Positions 8,638-16,570 of a stretch of DNA of 64,000 nt are shown in pieces. The notes beneath the pieces are model-generated. The model was not told the origin of the DNA and made no database searches. It worked only from the letters and a program-made list of their open reading frames with translations. Every line of letters starts with the position of its first letter. Position 1 is the first letter of the stretch. The translations under genes and the position numbers were made by a program. Source of the DNA: Chitinophaga qingshengii (GTDB lineage Bacteria > Bacteroidota > Bacteroidia > Chitinophagales > Chitinophagaceae); the NCBI RefSeq assembly GCF_014529935.1, contig NZ_JACVFC010000001.1, positions 3,841,160-3,905,159 on the forward strand, read 5' to 3'.

Positions 8638-9047
8638 AACCAGTTAAAAAGTTAATAAAATGAATAAATGAATAGATACAGGCTCTAAACAGGACAAGGA
8701 TTAAAACTATAGTGGCTTCAGGGATAGGATTAAAACTACCGATGGTAGTTCAAAGGTTATGGGTTAGGAATATTACAGCAAGCAGTACAAATCGTTTCTT
8801 GCGGTCACGAAAATAGGGGATACAACTGAAATAAAAGTTACGTTTTTTGCAAACTGAATGTTAATGATCACAACCTTTTGTTTCCCAGTGTTGTAGGGAA
8901 GTTTTCCCACTGCCGGCCGGCGGATGGGGAGTGTTTGCCCCGTCTTCAGTCCGCTATAGTGCCGAAAATGGCTGTTTTTCGTCTGGAATAGTGTTTGCCG
9001 CGTTTTGAGTGAAAATCATTTTTCACTTTATCTCTTAAAGCGTGGTT
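8638..9047. other. Gene-free stretch between the CAP lipoprotein and a small basic ORF
   Basis: About 410 bases with no convincing gene. It holds a 13-bp direct repeat (AGGATTAAAACTA at 8697-8709 and 8726-8738). The second copy runs into a 7-bp hairpin (AACTACC-GAT-GGTAGTT, 8734-8750). It also holds a degenerate 20-bp repeat at 60-bp spacing (8931-8950 and 8991-9010) and an 8-bp inverted repeat at 9008-9027. These are possible operator-like sites for the two divergent genes. None is recognised. Confidence 0.5.
8931..9027. repeat. Degenerate 20-bp direct repeat plus inverted repeat
   Basis: The 20-mers at 8931-8950 and 8991-9010 both begin GTGTTTGCC and match at 17 of 20 positions, exactly 60 bp apart. 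The second copy leads into a hairpin with arms AGTGAAAA (9008-9015) and TTTTCACT (9020-9027) and loop TCAT. The spacing and symmetry could suit a DNA-binding protein, but no regulator is adjacent. Confidence 0.5.
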
Positions 9048-9248
9048 ATGAGCAAAAGGCATCTTAATAAGGAAAAGTCGACAGGGTTTTCACAAAACAA
9101 AAAGAAGCCGGCGCCGGTGCTGACTACCGACAAAGGGACCGTTACCCGCAACCCGCTTCATGGCGATTTATCAGCATCGCCGGAAAAGGAAAACAAGGCG
9201 GTACGGGACAGTGAAAAGAAAAAGAAAAATCAAGATAGACAAACATAA
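9048..9248 (+). CDS. Small highly basic hypothetical protein
   Basis: 66-aa Lys/Arg/Asn/Gln-rich, predicted disordered protein (MSKRHLNKEKSTGF at the start; an EKKKKNQ-type tail). I do not recognise it. ATG at 9048 is chosen over an in-frame GTG at 9042. Support for expression is indirect: an inverted repeat lies just upstream and a good rho-independent terminator on the same strand follows about 100 bp downstream. Low-complexity composition means it could be a chance frame. Confidence 0.5.
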   Translation: MSKRHLNKEKSTGFSQNKKKPAPVLTTDKGTVTRNPLHGDLSASPEKENKAVRDSEKKKKNQDRQT

Positions 9249-9344
9249 TTGCCATATCCAGATGAAAGCCCAAACGTTTTTAATTTGAAGAAGATAACAG
9301 CTTACTTTTTTTAGTTTCTTCTTTAATGTTGTGGTGTATAGCGG

Positions 9345-9372
9345 CCATCCTACTCTTAGGATGGTTTTTTTT
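9345..9372 (+). terminator. Rho-independent terminator
   Basis: Perfect 8-bp stem CCATCCTA / TAGGATGG with a CTCT loop, followed by eight T residues. It is oriented to end plus-strand transcription from the small basic ORF at 9048. It lies just before the 3' end of the convergent SnoaL-like gene. Confidence 0.85.
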
Positions 9373-9377
9373 GCCCG

Positions 9378-9815
9378 TCAGCTGCTGTGATCTGCAATGA
9401 TTTTCCAGGTCCTATCGATGCGGCGGAGGGTGAGACTAAAGTGCCCCTGGAGGTCGCCGATACTGCGCTGCAGGTGCCATTTGCCCACTACAAAATACAC
9501 ATCTTTTGCCAGCAGCTTGAATTCCAGCAGTTTAAAGTCGAGTTTGCCCATCGCAGCCGTATCGGGATAGGACTTCTTATAGCGGTCCAGCGTAGCCTGC
9601 CAGCCATAGGTGACTCCATTTTTCCCGATGAACAGCAGGGAATCGGAATGCCAGTAGGTCTGCATAAAAGCATCTACATCTCCCCGGTTCCAGGCACTGG
9701 TTTGGGCGGCCATGAGGGCTTCAATCTGCCGCCGGTCGTTCTGTTGGGCATCCGCCTGACGGGTAGGTACCCCGGCTAAACCGGCTATTATGATCAGGAA
9801 CAGTATAAAACGCAT
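9378..9815 (-). CDS. Secreted SnoaL/DUF4440-like (NTF2-fold) protein
   Basis: 145-aa protein with a cleavable signal peptide (residues 1-23, ending TRQADAQQ) and a ~115-residue NTF2-like domain. The helical start (ALMAAQTSAWNRGDVDAFMQTY) and the later WHLQRSIGDLQGHFSLTLRR strand pattern are typical of DUF4440 proteins. Such domains bind small ligands or act as simple catalysts, and none can be assigned here. It stands alone and is divergent from kdnA. Confidence 0.82.
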   Translation of the reverse strand: MRFILFLIIIAGLAGVPTRQADAQQNDRRQIEALMAAQTSAWNRGDVDAFMQTYWHSDSLLFIGKNGVTYGWQATLDRYKKSYPDTAAMGKLDFKLLEFKLLAKDVYFVVGKWHLQRSIGDLQGHFSLTLRRIDRTWKIIADHSS

Positions 9816-9873
9816 GGTGAATTTTTAGCAAAAGATAAACAGAATTTGCGATGTAACGCAACACTGATTATAG

Positions 9874-9881
9874 TAACTTTG
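9874..9881 (+). promoter_or_regulatory. Bacteroidetes-type -7 promoter element upstream of kdnA
   Basis: TAACTTTG matches the Bacteroidetes -7 consensus TAnnTTTG exactly. A TTTG at 9845-9848 could be the -33 element, but its 25-bp spacing is longer than the usual 17-23. Transcription would begin near 9887, leaving a leader of about 45 bases before the kdnA ATG at 9932. Confidence 0.55.
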
Positions 9882-9931
9882 CAGCACTATTTTGACATCT
9901 CTTTCAATTATATTTTAAAAATCAACAGCTT

Positions 9932-11122
9932 ATGCCCGGATATGAACTATTTGGCGCCGAAGAAAGGAAAGAAGTAAATGATGTACTGGAAACAGGGATC
10001 ATGATGCGTTACGGATTTGACGGTCCGCGTAAAGGCATCTGGAAAGCAAAGGAACTGGAAAAAGCCATTTGCGACAAACTGAACGTACAGTACACACAGC
10101 TCGCCTCCAGCGGTACCGCTGCACTGACCACAGCCATGGCGGCCCTGGGACTGGGTGCCGGCGATGAGATCATCATGCCCACCTTTACTTTTGTGGCCAG
10201 CTTTGAATCAGTATTCTCTGTAGGCGCCACGCCGGTGCTGGTAGATGTTGATGATACCCTGACCCTGGACCCGAAAGCGGTGGAAGCGGCTATTACCCCC
10301 CGTACCAAAGCGGTGATGCCTGTACATATGTGCGGTGCTATGGCCGACCTGGATGCCCTCCAGGCTATCTGTAAAAAACATAATCTGTTGTTACTGGAAG
10401 ATGCCTGTCAGTCTTTCGGCGCTACCTATAAAGGCAAGGCGCTGGGTGCTATCGGCGATGCCGGCACGTTCTCCTTTGACTTCGTGAAAACCATCACCTG
10501 TGCAGAAGGCGGAGCCATCATCACCAATAACAAAGATGTTTATACCAAATGCGACGGTTATACCGACCATGGTCATGACCACCTGGGAGCAGACCGTGGC
10601 GCTGACCTGCATCCGTTCATCGGGTACAACTACCGTATCTCCGAACTGCATGCTGCAGTGGGCCTGGCACAGGTCCGCAAGCTGGACACTTTCCTGGCTA
10701 TCCAGCGTAAAACCAAAAAGATCTTCAAAGACGCCCTGGCCACTATTCCGGGCGTTACTTTCCGCCGCCTGCCTGATGAAGCCGGTGACAGCGCTACTTT
10801 CCTGTCTTTCTTCCTGCCGGAAGCAGAGCAGGCAAGGAAAGCAGCTGCCGCCATGAAAGCTGCCGGTTTGGTTGGGTTCTATTATTACGATAACAACTGG
10901 CACTATATCCGTCAGTGGGACCACTTCAAAAATGGCGATGTATTAACGCCGTTTGCCCCTGGTCTGAAACAGGCGATGGAAATTTATAAAACCAAGCAGT
11001 TCCCTGCATCTGATGCGATTATCAGCAGGAACATTTCTACCCCGATCAACCTGTCCTGGAGCGATGCCGAGATACAGGAGCGGGCAGAAAAGCTGGTGAA
11101 AGCCGTAAAAAGCGCATTATAA
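9932..11122 (+). CDS. kdnA: 8-amino-3,8-dideoxy-manno-octulosonate transaminase KdnA (DegT/DnrJ/EryC1 family)
   Basis: PLP-dependent sugar aminotransferase (396 aa). It is predicted to convert 8-oxo-Kdo to 8-amino-Kdo (Kdo8N) with glutamate as donor. The fold-type-I pattern is clear: ASSGTAAL (residues 58-65), EDACQSFGA (156-164) and the Schiff-base lysine K186 in SFDFVKTITCAEGG. On sequence alone it could be any DegT/ArnB-like enzyme. The Kdo assignment rests on the adjacent kdsB and the Kdo 8-oxidase gene kdnB, the pair-plus-cytidylyltransferase arrangement known from Shewanella. Confidence 0.88.
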   Translation: MPGYELFGAEERKEVNDVLETGIMMRYGFDGPRKGIWKAKELEKAICDKLNVQYTQLASSGTAALTTAMAALGLGAGDEIIMPTFTFVASFESVFSVGATPVLVDVDDTLTLDPKAVEAAITPRTKAVMPVHMCGAMADLDALQAICKKHNLLLLEDACQSFGATYKGKALGAIGDAGTFSFDFVKTITCAEGGAIITNNKDVYTKCDGYTDHGHDHLGADRGADLHPFIGYNYRISELHAAVGLAQVRKLDTFLAIQRKTKKIFKDALATIPGVTFRRLPDEAGDSATFLSFFLPEAEQARKAAAAMKAAGLVGFYYYDNNWHYIRQWDHFKNGDVLTPFAPGLKQAMEIYKTKQFPASDAIISRNISTPINLSWSDAEIQERAEKLVKAVKSAL

Positions 11123-11209
11123 TTTCTGCTCGCAAAGGTTGGTAAGTAAGCAAAGGGCCATAAGATAGCTTTGCTTCCTTATAAAGCTTTGCGTGAAAAA
11201 GGAACAAAC

Positions 11210-11935
11210 ATGAAAAAAGTAGCTTTGATACCTGCCCGTTATGGTGCTACCCGTTTCCCCGGGAAGATGATGGCCCAGCTGGGTGGCAAATCTGTGATAC
11301 TGCGTACCTACGAATCTACCGTTAACACCGGCGTATTTGATGAGGTGATGGTAGTAACGGACAGCGATGTGATATACCAGGAGATTGTTAGTAACGGTGG
11401 TAAAGCCGTGATGAGCCGGAAAGAGCATGAGTGTGGTACAGATCGTATAGCCGAAGCCGTTGAAGGCATGGATGTGGATATTGTGGTGAATGTGCAGGGA
11501 GATGAACCTTTTACCCGGAAAGAGCCGCTGGAGAAATTACTCCGCGTTTTTGAAGGCGAGGAAGGCAGCAGGGTGCAGGTAGCTTCCTTAATGCAGGAAC
11601 TGCATGATGAAGCCTCCATCGCAGATCCCAACTATGTGAAGGTAGCGGTAGACAAGCAGTTCAACGCCTTGTTCTTTTCCCGTTCGGTGATTCCGTATCC
11701 CCGTAATAAGGATATCAAATCCATTTACTACGAACATATCGGTATCTATGCCTTCCGCAAGCAAACTTTGCTGGATTTCACGCAGATGGCGCCCACGCCG
11801 CTGGAGCTGGCCGAGAAAATTGAATGCCTGCGTTACCTGGAAAACGGTATTCCCATGAAGATGGTGGTTACCTCCTATATGGGCGTAGAGATTGATACGC
11901 CGGAAGACCTGGAAAAGGCAGCAAAATATTTATAA
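11210..11935 (+). CDS. kdsB: 3-deoxy-manno-octulosonate (Kdo/Kdo8N) cytidylyltransferase KdsB
   Basis: Activates Kdo, here probably 8-amino-Kdo, as the CMP-sugar for LPS inner-core assembly. The 241-aa product has the N-terminal motif IPARYGATRFPGKMM, the metal/sugar-site motif NVQGDEPF, and the C-terminal EIDTPEDLEKA signature. The frame is open 13 codons upstream, but the ATG at 11210 gives the canonical start (MKKVALIPARYG). It sits between kdnA and kdnB in one operon, which suggests the cytidylyltransferase prefers the amino sugar, as described for the Shewanella system. Confidence 0.93.
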   Translation: MKKVALIPARYGATRFPGKMMAQLGGKSVILRTYESTVNTGVFDEVMVVTDSDVIYQEIVSNGGKAVMSRKEHECGTDRIAEAVEGMDVDIVVNVQGDEPFTRKEPLEKLLRVFEGEEGSRVQVASLMQELHDEASIADPNYVKVAVDKQFNALFFSRSVIPYPRNKDIKSIYYEHIGIYAFRKQTLLDFTQMAPTPLELAEKIECLRYLENGIPMKMVVTSYMGVEIDTPEDLEKAAKYL

Positions 11936-11955
11936 CATCTAACTAAAACGGATAT

Positions 11956-13032
11956 ATGAAATTCAGGAATTTCAAAATGGTGGACTATGTAGTTTACGGC
12001 AGCGGATGTTTTGATCAGCTGGGCGAAATACTGGCCCCCCGTCGCAAAGGCGATGCTCCCATGATTTTCTTCGTGGACGAGTATTTCCAGGACAAACAGG
12101 CATTTCTGTCCCGCATACCCCTGCAGGGCAAGGATAAAATAGTGGTGATCGATGTGACATATGAACCCAAAACCGTTACAGTAGATAAAATCCGTGATGA
12201 ACTCAAAGCCGAATTCGGTGAAGTATCCGGTATCATTGGCATTGGCGGCGGTTCCGTAATGGATATGGCCAAAGCGGTGGCGCTGATGATGACCAACCCC
12301 GGTTCATCCGCTGATTACCAGGGCTGGGATCTGGTAAAGAACCCGGCTGTATATAAAGTGGGTATCCCTACCATTTCAGGTACCGGTGCAGAAGTTAGCC
12401 GCACCTGCGTGCTGACCGGCCCTACCCGCAAACTGGGTATGAACTCCGACTATACGCCGTTTGACCAGATTGTACTGGACCCGGCGCTGACAAAGACCGT
12501 AGAAGTAAATCAACGTTTTTATACCGCGATGGACTGTTTCATTCACTGTGTGGAATCCCTGACCGGTACCTATCTGAATGCTTTCAGCAAATCCTACGGT
12601 GAAAAAGCGCAGGAGCTGTGCGAAGAGATTTTCCTGGAAAAAGATGTGTGGGACGATGATTCAGACGAGAAGCTGATGATGGCTTCCTATGCCGGCGGTA
12701 TGAGCATCGCTTATTCCCAGGTAGGAGTGGCACATGCCGTAAGTTATGGCCTGGCTTATCTGTTGGGTACCAAACACGGTATTGGTAACTGCATCGTGTT
12801 TGACAAGCTGGAAGAGTTTTATCCTGATGGCGTGAAGAAGTTCAAGGAAATGGTGAAAAAGCACAACATCGATATTCCGCAGGGTATTACCAAAGGGTTG
12901 ACTGACGAGCAGTTTGAGACTATGATCAATGTTTCATTGGGTATGGCGCCGTTGTGGGAAAACGCACTGGGTAAAGACTGGAAGGAGATCATGACCCGTG
13001 AGCGGCTGCGTAAGCTGTACGAGCGGTTATAA
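11956..13032 (+). CDS. kdnB: 3-deoxy-manno-octulosonate 8-oxidase KdnB (iron-type alcohol dehydrogenase family)
   Basis: Oxidises the C8 hydroxyl of Kdo to the aldehyde that KdnA aminates. The 358-aa protein is a group III (iron-containing) alcohol dehydrogenase. It has the nucleotide-binding GIGGGSVMDMAKA at ~95-107, PTISGTGAEVSRT, and histidine-rich metal-binding segments (MDCFIHCVES; HAVSYGLAYLLGTKHG). It starts 20 bp after kdsB and ends at a strong terminator, closing the three-gene Kdo8N operon. Without the context it would be called only an Fe-type alcohol dehydrogenase. Confidence 0.88.
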   Translation: MKFRNFKMVDYVVYGSGCFDQLGEILAPRRKGDAPMIFFVDEYFQDKQAFLSRIPLQGKDKIVVIDVTYEPKTVTVDKIRDELKAEFGEVSGIIGIGGGSVMDMAKAVALMMTNPGSSADYQGWDLVKNPAVYKVGIPTISGTGAEVSRTCVLTGPTRKLGMNSDYTPFDQIVLDPALTKTVEVNQRFYTAMDCFIHCVESLTGTYLNAFSKSYGEKAQELCEEIFLEKDVWDDDSDEKLMMASYAGGMSIAYSQVGVAHAVSYGLAYLLGTKHGIGNCIVFDKLEEFYPDGVKKFKEMVKKHNIDIPQGITKGLTDEQFETMINVSLGMAPLWENALGKDWKEIMTRERLRKLYERL

Positions 13033-13054
13033 TCTTCCGGACAAATGATATAGC

Positions 13055-13094
13055 ATACGAATTGCGGTGTTGCATCCGCAATTCGTATTTTTTT
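13055..13094 (+). terminator. Rho-independent terminator after kdnB
   Basis: Perfect 13-bp stem (ATACGAATTGCGG at 13055-13067 pairs with 13076-13088) with an 8-base loop and a T-tract to 13094. It ends the kdnA-kdsB-kdnB transcript and lies in the leader of rmuC. Confidence 0.88.
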
Positions 13095-13147
13095 GCGCGC
13101 AAATACAATGCGTAGCTATAAACGATATTGCCTTTAATGAACTGATC

Positions 13148-14608
13148 ATGTTGATATTATTGATTGTCACGGGAATTTTGGCCCTGGTGCTGGGGTATTT
13201 GTATTTTACTGCAACGGGCCGGCAGCGCACATTACAACAGGAAATGTCGCGGCAGCAGGAGCAGTATACCCAGCAGTATGCGCAACTGGAAGCGAAGCAG
13301 GTATATCTGCAGCATATGCTGGATGATAAGCAGCAGTTGGCCCGCGAAAAGCAGGATCAACTGGAGCGGCTCAATGAGGAATTTGCTTCGCTGATGGCGG
13401 AGCAGGGCCGGCTGATGGAGCAGAATAAATACCTGCAACAACAGCTGCAGGGTGAAAAGGAACGCCTGCATGAAATGCACCAGGATTTTAAAGTCCAGTT
13501 TGAAAATACGGCGCAGCAGCTGTTGCAGCGTATCTCCGGCAATTTTATGCAACAGAACCAGGTGAAAATGGACGACCTGCTGAAACCACTGGCGGAAAAG
13601 ATCGACAGTTTCCGGAGCAGCGTGCAACAGTCGCTCGTAGCGGAAACCTCGCAACGGACGGAGTTGAAAGCGGAGTTGCAGCGTTTGTTGCAGCTGAACC
13701 AAACATTGTCAAAAGAAGCCAATAACCTGACCAAAGCGCTGAAGGCGGATACTAAAAAGCAGGGCAACTGGGGTGAGATGATCCTGGAAAAAGTACTGGA
13801 GGCCTCAGGACTGGAAAAAGGGATTCATTACGTTACGCAGGATGCGCAGCGGGACGAAACGGGGCAGCTGCGGTTGCCGGACCTGGTGTTGCAGCTACCG
13901 GAGAAACGGCAGCTGGTGATAGATTCCAAGGTATCTCTCAAAGCATACGAACAATACTGTAGCGCTACTGAAGAAGCGGAAAAGCAGCAGGCACTGAAGC
14001 TGCATGTGCAGTCCGTGAAGAACCATGTGAGTGAACTGAGCCGGAAAGCATACCATACGCTGTATAACAATACCACTGATTTTGTGATGTTGTTTATCCC
14101 GATAGAACCGGCGTATGCGCTGGCGGTGATGCAGCAGGAGGAAGACCTGTACGATTTTGCTTTCCGTAAGAAGGTGATCCTGGTAAGCGTACCGTCGTTG
14201 TTGGCAACGCTGCGTATCATTGATGCCATGTGGCGGCTGGAGAATCAGAACAAAAATGCAGAAGAGATTGTGCGGCAGGGCAGCGCCTTGTATGATAAAT
14301 TTGTTGGTTTTGCGATAGATATGGGAAAGGTGGGCGAGCAGTTGAAACGTAGCCAGGAAGCCTATGATGACGCGATGAATAAACTGTCTGCCGGGCATGG
14401 TAACCTGGTAGGAAGGGCAGAGCGGATGCGGAAGCTGGGACTGGAGAATAAAAAGACCCTGCCCTCTCAGCTAACTGCAGATGCGGACCTGGGATCGGAG
14501 GTGGGTGAGGGGGACGAGCGCCCTATTACCGGAACGGAACTTATGCCCGTCCCGGAGATCACCGTACAGCGCCCGCTCTCACCTGAGGAACAGGAATCGG
14601 ATTACTGA
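13148..14608 (+). CDS. rmuC: DNA recombination protein RmuC homologue
   Basis: 486-aa member of the RmuC family, predicted nuclease-like proteins that limit rearrangement at inverted repeats. An N-terminal membrane segment (MLILLIVTGILALVLGYLYF) precedes a ~180-residue glutamine-rich coiled coil. The conserved core begins near KKQGNWGEMILEKVLEASGL, with VIDSKVSLKAYEQY and ALAVMQQEEDLYDFAF-type segments. The frame is open upstream to 13067, but that segment crosses the kdnB terminator, so the ATG at 13148 is chosen. The last seven bases overlap the convergent MFS gene. Confidence 0.9.
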   Translation: MLILLIVTGILALVLGYLYFTATGRQRTLQQEMSRQQEQYTQQYAQLEAKQVYLQHMLDDKQQLAREKQDQLERLNEEFASLMAEQGRLMEQNKYLQQQLQGEKERLHEMHQDFKVQFENTAQQLLQRISGNFMQQNQVKMDDLLKPLAEKIDSFRSSVQQSLVAETSQRTELKAELQRLLQLNQTLSKEANNLTKALKADTKKQGNWGEMILEKVLEASGLEKGIHYVTQDAQRDETGQLRLPDLVLQLPEKRQLVIDSKVSLKAYEQYCSATEEAEKQQALKLHVQSVKNHVSELSRKAYHTLYNNTTDFVMLFIPIEPAYALAVMQQEEDLYDFAFRKKVILVSVPSLLATLRIIDAMWRLENQNKNAEEIVRQGSALYDKFVGFAIDMGKVGEQLKRSQEAYDDAMNKLSAGHGNLVGRAERMRKLGLENKKTLPSQLTADADLGSEVGEGDERPITGTELMPVPEITVQRPLSPEEQESDY

Positions 14609-15789
14609 CACTCTTTAGCGACCAGTGCGGGTTTTTTGTAGAAGAAAGTCAGGTAAAGGGTAGCCATTAAAGTAATGCCGGCAAACAGATAAAACGTTAC
14701 CGGGAAATTAGTGGATTTGTTATTGTACACGAAGGCAGAGAAATAGGCGCCCAGCCCGATACCCACTTCCATAGCGATATACATGCTGGCCAGTGCACGT
14801 CCGCGGTGTTCCGGCTGGCCCAGGTCAATTGTCCAGGCGGTAACGGCCGGAGAGTTAAGACCAACGGAGATACCATATACAACTGCGGAAGCCATTAGCA
14901 GGGCGGGGGAGCCGGCCAGGCCCATCATCAGCATGGAGGCAGCCATCAGGATAGCGGAAATTTTCAGCACGGGTACCCGGCCATAACGGTCAGATACTTT
15001 ACCTGCCAGTAAACGGATACCAATAGAACTGGCGGTAAAATAGGTAAAGAACATGCCCTTGTTGGCGACGCCCAGGAATGCGCCGAAATCCGGGATAATG
15101 GTGAGCATGGCGCCATAGCTGAAATAGGTCAGGAAACAAATAATCACCGGTGACCATACCAGCGGCTCAAATATTTCATCTCCTTTTATTTTCAGGAGAG
15201 AAAGCCGGAAACGTTGTTTGTTGGCCAGGGTTTCTTTCATACCAATCAGGATCACTACAGACAGCAAGGCAAATACGGCCGACAGCTGAAACATTACATT
15301 GATATTCCACCGTAACGCCATATAGCCGCCAATAGCGGGTCCGAGTGCCATACCGATGGTGCTGGCCAAACCAACCATGCCCATGGCCTCACCCCGCCGG
15401 TTGAACGGAATAATGTCTGATACATAGGCGGAGGTGCCGGTAGGTTTAAAACCGGTGGAGAAACCATGGAAAAAACGGAGTAGCAGAAACGCCCCAACGG
15501 AGCTGACCAATGGGTATAACAGGCTACAAACCACACATACCAGTGAGCCGAAAATCATCACCGGTACCCGCCCGATGGTGTCTGTGAGTTTTCCGGAGAA
15601 AGGACGGGATAATCCCGCCATGAGCGTAAACAACCCAATAATATATCCTTTATAATCAGCCCCGCCCATCTTACTCAGATAGGCCGGCAGCTCAGGGATC
15701 ATCATATTAAAGCTGGCGGAGAACAAGGCATTACTCAGGCATAAGAGAATGAAATGTAAACTGTAGATTTTTCCGGAAGACTGGTCCAT
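14602..15789 (-). CDS. MFS transporter
   Basis: 395-aa major facilitator with about 12 predicted membrane helices. The loop 2-3 signature is visible as GKLTDTIGRVPVMIFG (residues ~61-76) and repeats in the second half as GKVSDRYGRVPVLKIS, a clear two-fold symmetry. It resembles drug/metabolite efflux proteins, and the substrate is unknown. A good Bacteroidetes promoter ends only about five bases before its ATG, so the mRNA may be leaderless or nearly so. It is convergent with rmuC. Confidence 0.88.
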   Translation of the reverse strand: MDQSSGKIYSLHFILLCLSNALFSASFNMMIPELPAYLSKMGGADYKGYIIGLFTLMAGLSRPFSGKLTDTIGRVPVMIFGSLVCVVCSLLYPLVSSVGAFLLLRFFHGFSTGFKPTGTSAYVSDIIPFNRRGEAMGMVGLASTIGMALGPAIGGYMALRWNINVMFQLSAVFALLSVVILIGMKETLANKQRFRLSLLKIKGDEIFEPLVWSPVIICFLTYFSYGAMLTIIPDFGAFLGVANKGMFFTYFTASSIGIRLLAGKVSDRYGRVPVLKISAILMAASMLMMGLAGSPALLMASAVVYGISVGLNSPAVTAWTIDLGQPEHRGRALASMYIAMEVGIGLGAYFSAFVYNNKSTNFPVTFYLFAGITLMATLYLTFFYKKPALVAKECQ

Positions 15790-15793
15790 GCCG

Positions 15794-15826
15794 CAAAATT
15801 AGTAACTATGGTACAATTTTAGCAAA
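15794..15826 (-). promoter_or_regulatory. Bacteroidetes-type promoter of the MFS gene
   Basis: Read on the minus strand, TTTG (15826-15823), a 21-bp spacer and TAATTTTG (15801-15794) match the -33/-7 consensus TTTG and TAnnTTTG with accepted spacing. The expected start point is at or within a few bases of the MFS start codon at 15789. Confidence 0.7.
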
Positions 15827-15964
15827 CATATTGGCCTGGCCTCAAAAACCGAACAAAACCGGCTATGGACCTGTTTATTATACCAGTTGTTAATTTATGA
15901 TAAACATCATGGTTCCCCTTCCGAAGAATTCGTAAATTTATTAAAACCAAAAAATTCAAATGAT

Positions 15965-16435
15965 ATGAAAATCGAAATTGGTATTTCTGCAGATCACGCG
16001 AAGAAAATTGCATTAGAGTTGAATAAAGTGCTTGCTGATGAATTACTGGTTTACGCGAAAACGCGCAACAGTCATTGGAATATCGAAGGCTCCAACTTCA
16101 TGGAAATGCATAAGTTCTATGAAGGACAATATGAAGAGCTGGAAGAAATCGGAGATGAAGTAGCAGAATATATCCGTAAAATCGGACACTATGCGCAAGG
16201 CCGCTATGCCGATGTGCTCAAACTCACTAATCTGCTGGAATCTGAATATAGCAACGATCAGAAAAAACAATTACAGGAACTGCTGGATGATCATGAAACC
16301 ATTATCCGCAACCTGCGCAGACTAATCGATGAGTTTGACGAAAAGTACAAGGATAAAGGAGCTGCTGATTTCGCCACCCAGCTGCTGCAAAAACACCTGT
16401 CACTGGCCTGGATGATTCGTTCCTACCTCAAATAA
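15965..16435 (+). CDS. dps: Dps-like ferritin family protein (DNA starvation/stationary phase protection)
   Basis: 156-aa four-helix protein of the Dps/miniferritin family, which stores iron and detoxifies peroxide. The ferroxidase-type motif is visible at the family position: NSHWNIEGSNFMEMHKFYEGQYEELEEIGDEVAEYIR, with H, E and D ligands shared across a subunit interface in known Dps. The ATG at 15965 is preferred to upstream in-frame starts because it gives the family length. A 46-bp perfect palindrome begins six bases after the stop and could end its transcript. Confidence 0.87.
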   Translation: MKIEIGISADHAKKIALELNKVLADELLVYAKTRNSHWNIEGSNFMEMHKFYEGQYEELEEIGDEVAEYIRKIGHYAQGRYADVLKLTNLLESEYSNDQKKQLQELLDDHETIIRNLRRLIDEFDEKYKDKGAADFATQLLQKHLSLAWMIRSYLK

Positions 16436-16440
16436 TAATT

Positions 16441-16556
16441 ATTTAGGAATTTTTTGATTTACGATTTTTTGATTTAAAATGCAGCGAAGATTATCTTATA
16501 ACATGTTCTCCGCTGCATTTTAAATCAAAAAATCGTAAATCAAAAAATTCCTAAAT
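16441..16556. repeat. 46-bp perfect inverted repeat between dps and the NYN-LOTUS gene
   Basis: The arm at 16441-16486 is an exact reverse complement of 16511-16556, with a 24-base centre that can add three more pairs. The AT-rich outer part contains two near copies of GATTT-ACGATTTTTT-type sequence. The inner end is GCAGCG, continuing AAGAT on the left. The right arm ends 14 bases before the NYN-LOTUS ATG. As RNA it would be an unusually long uninterrupted hairpin. It is too long for a simple terminator. It shares the GCAGCGAAGA core with 34703-34712. Confidence 0.95.
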
Positions 16557-16570
16557 GTAACGTGTTCCAC

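Noticed and set aside
9932..11122. Reading the aminotransferase as ArnB (polymyxin-resistance type)
   Set aside because: DegT family members look alike, but the adjacent kdsB and Fe-type dehydrogenase match the Kdo8N set, and no other arn gene is present.
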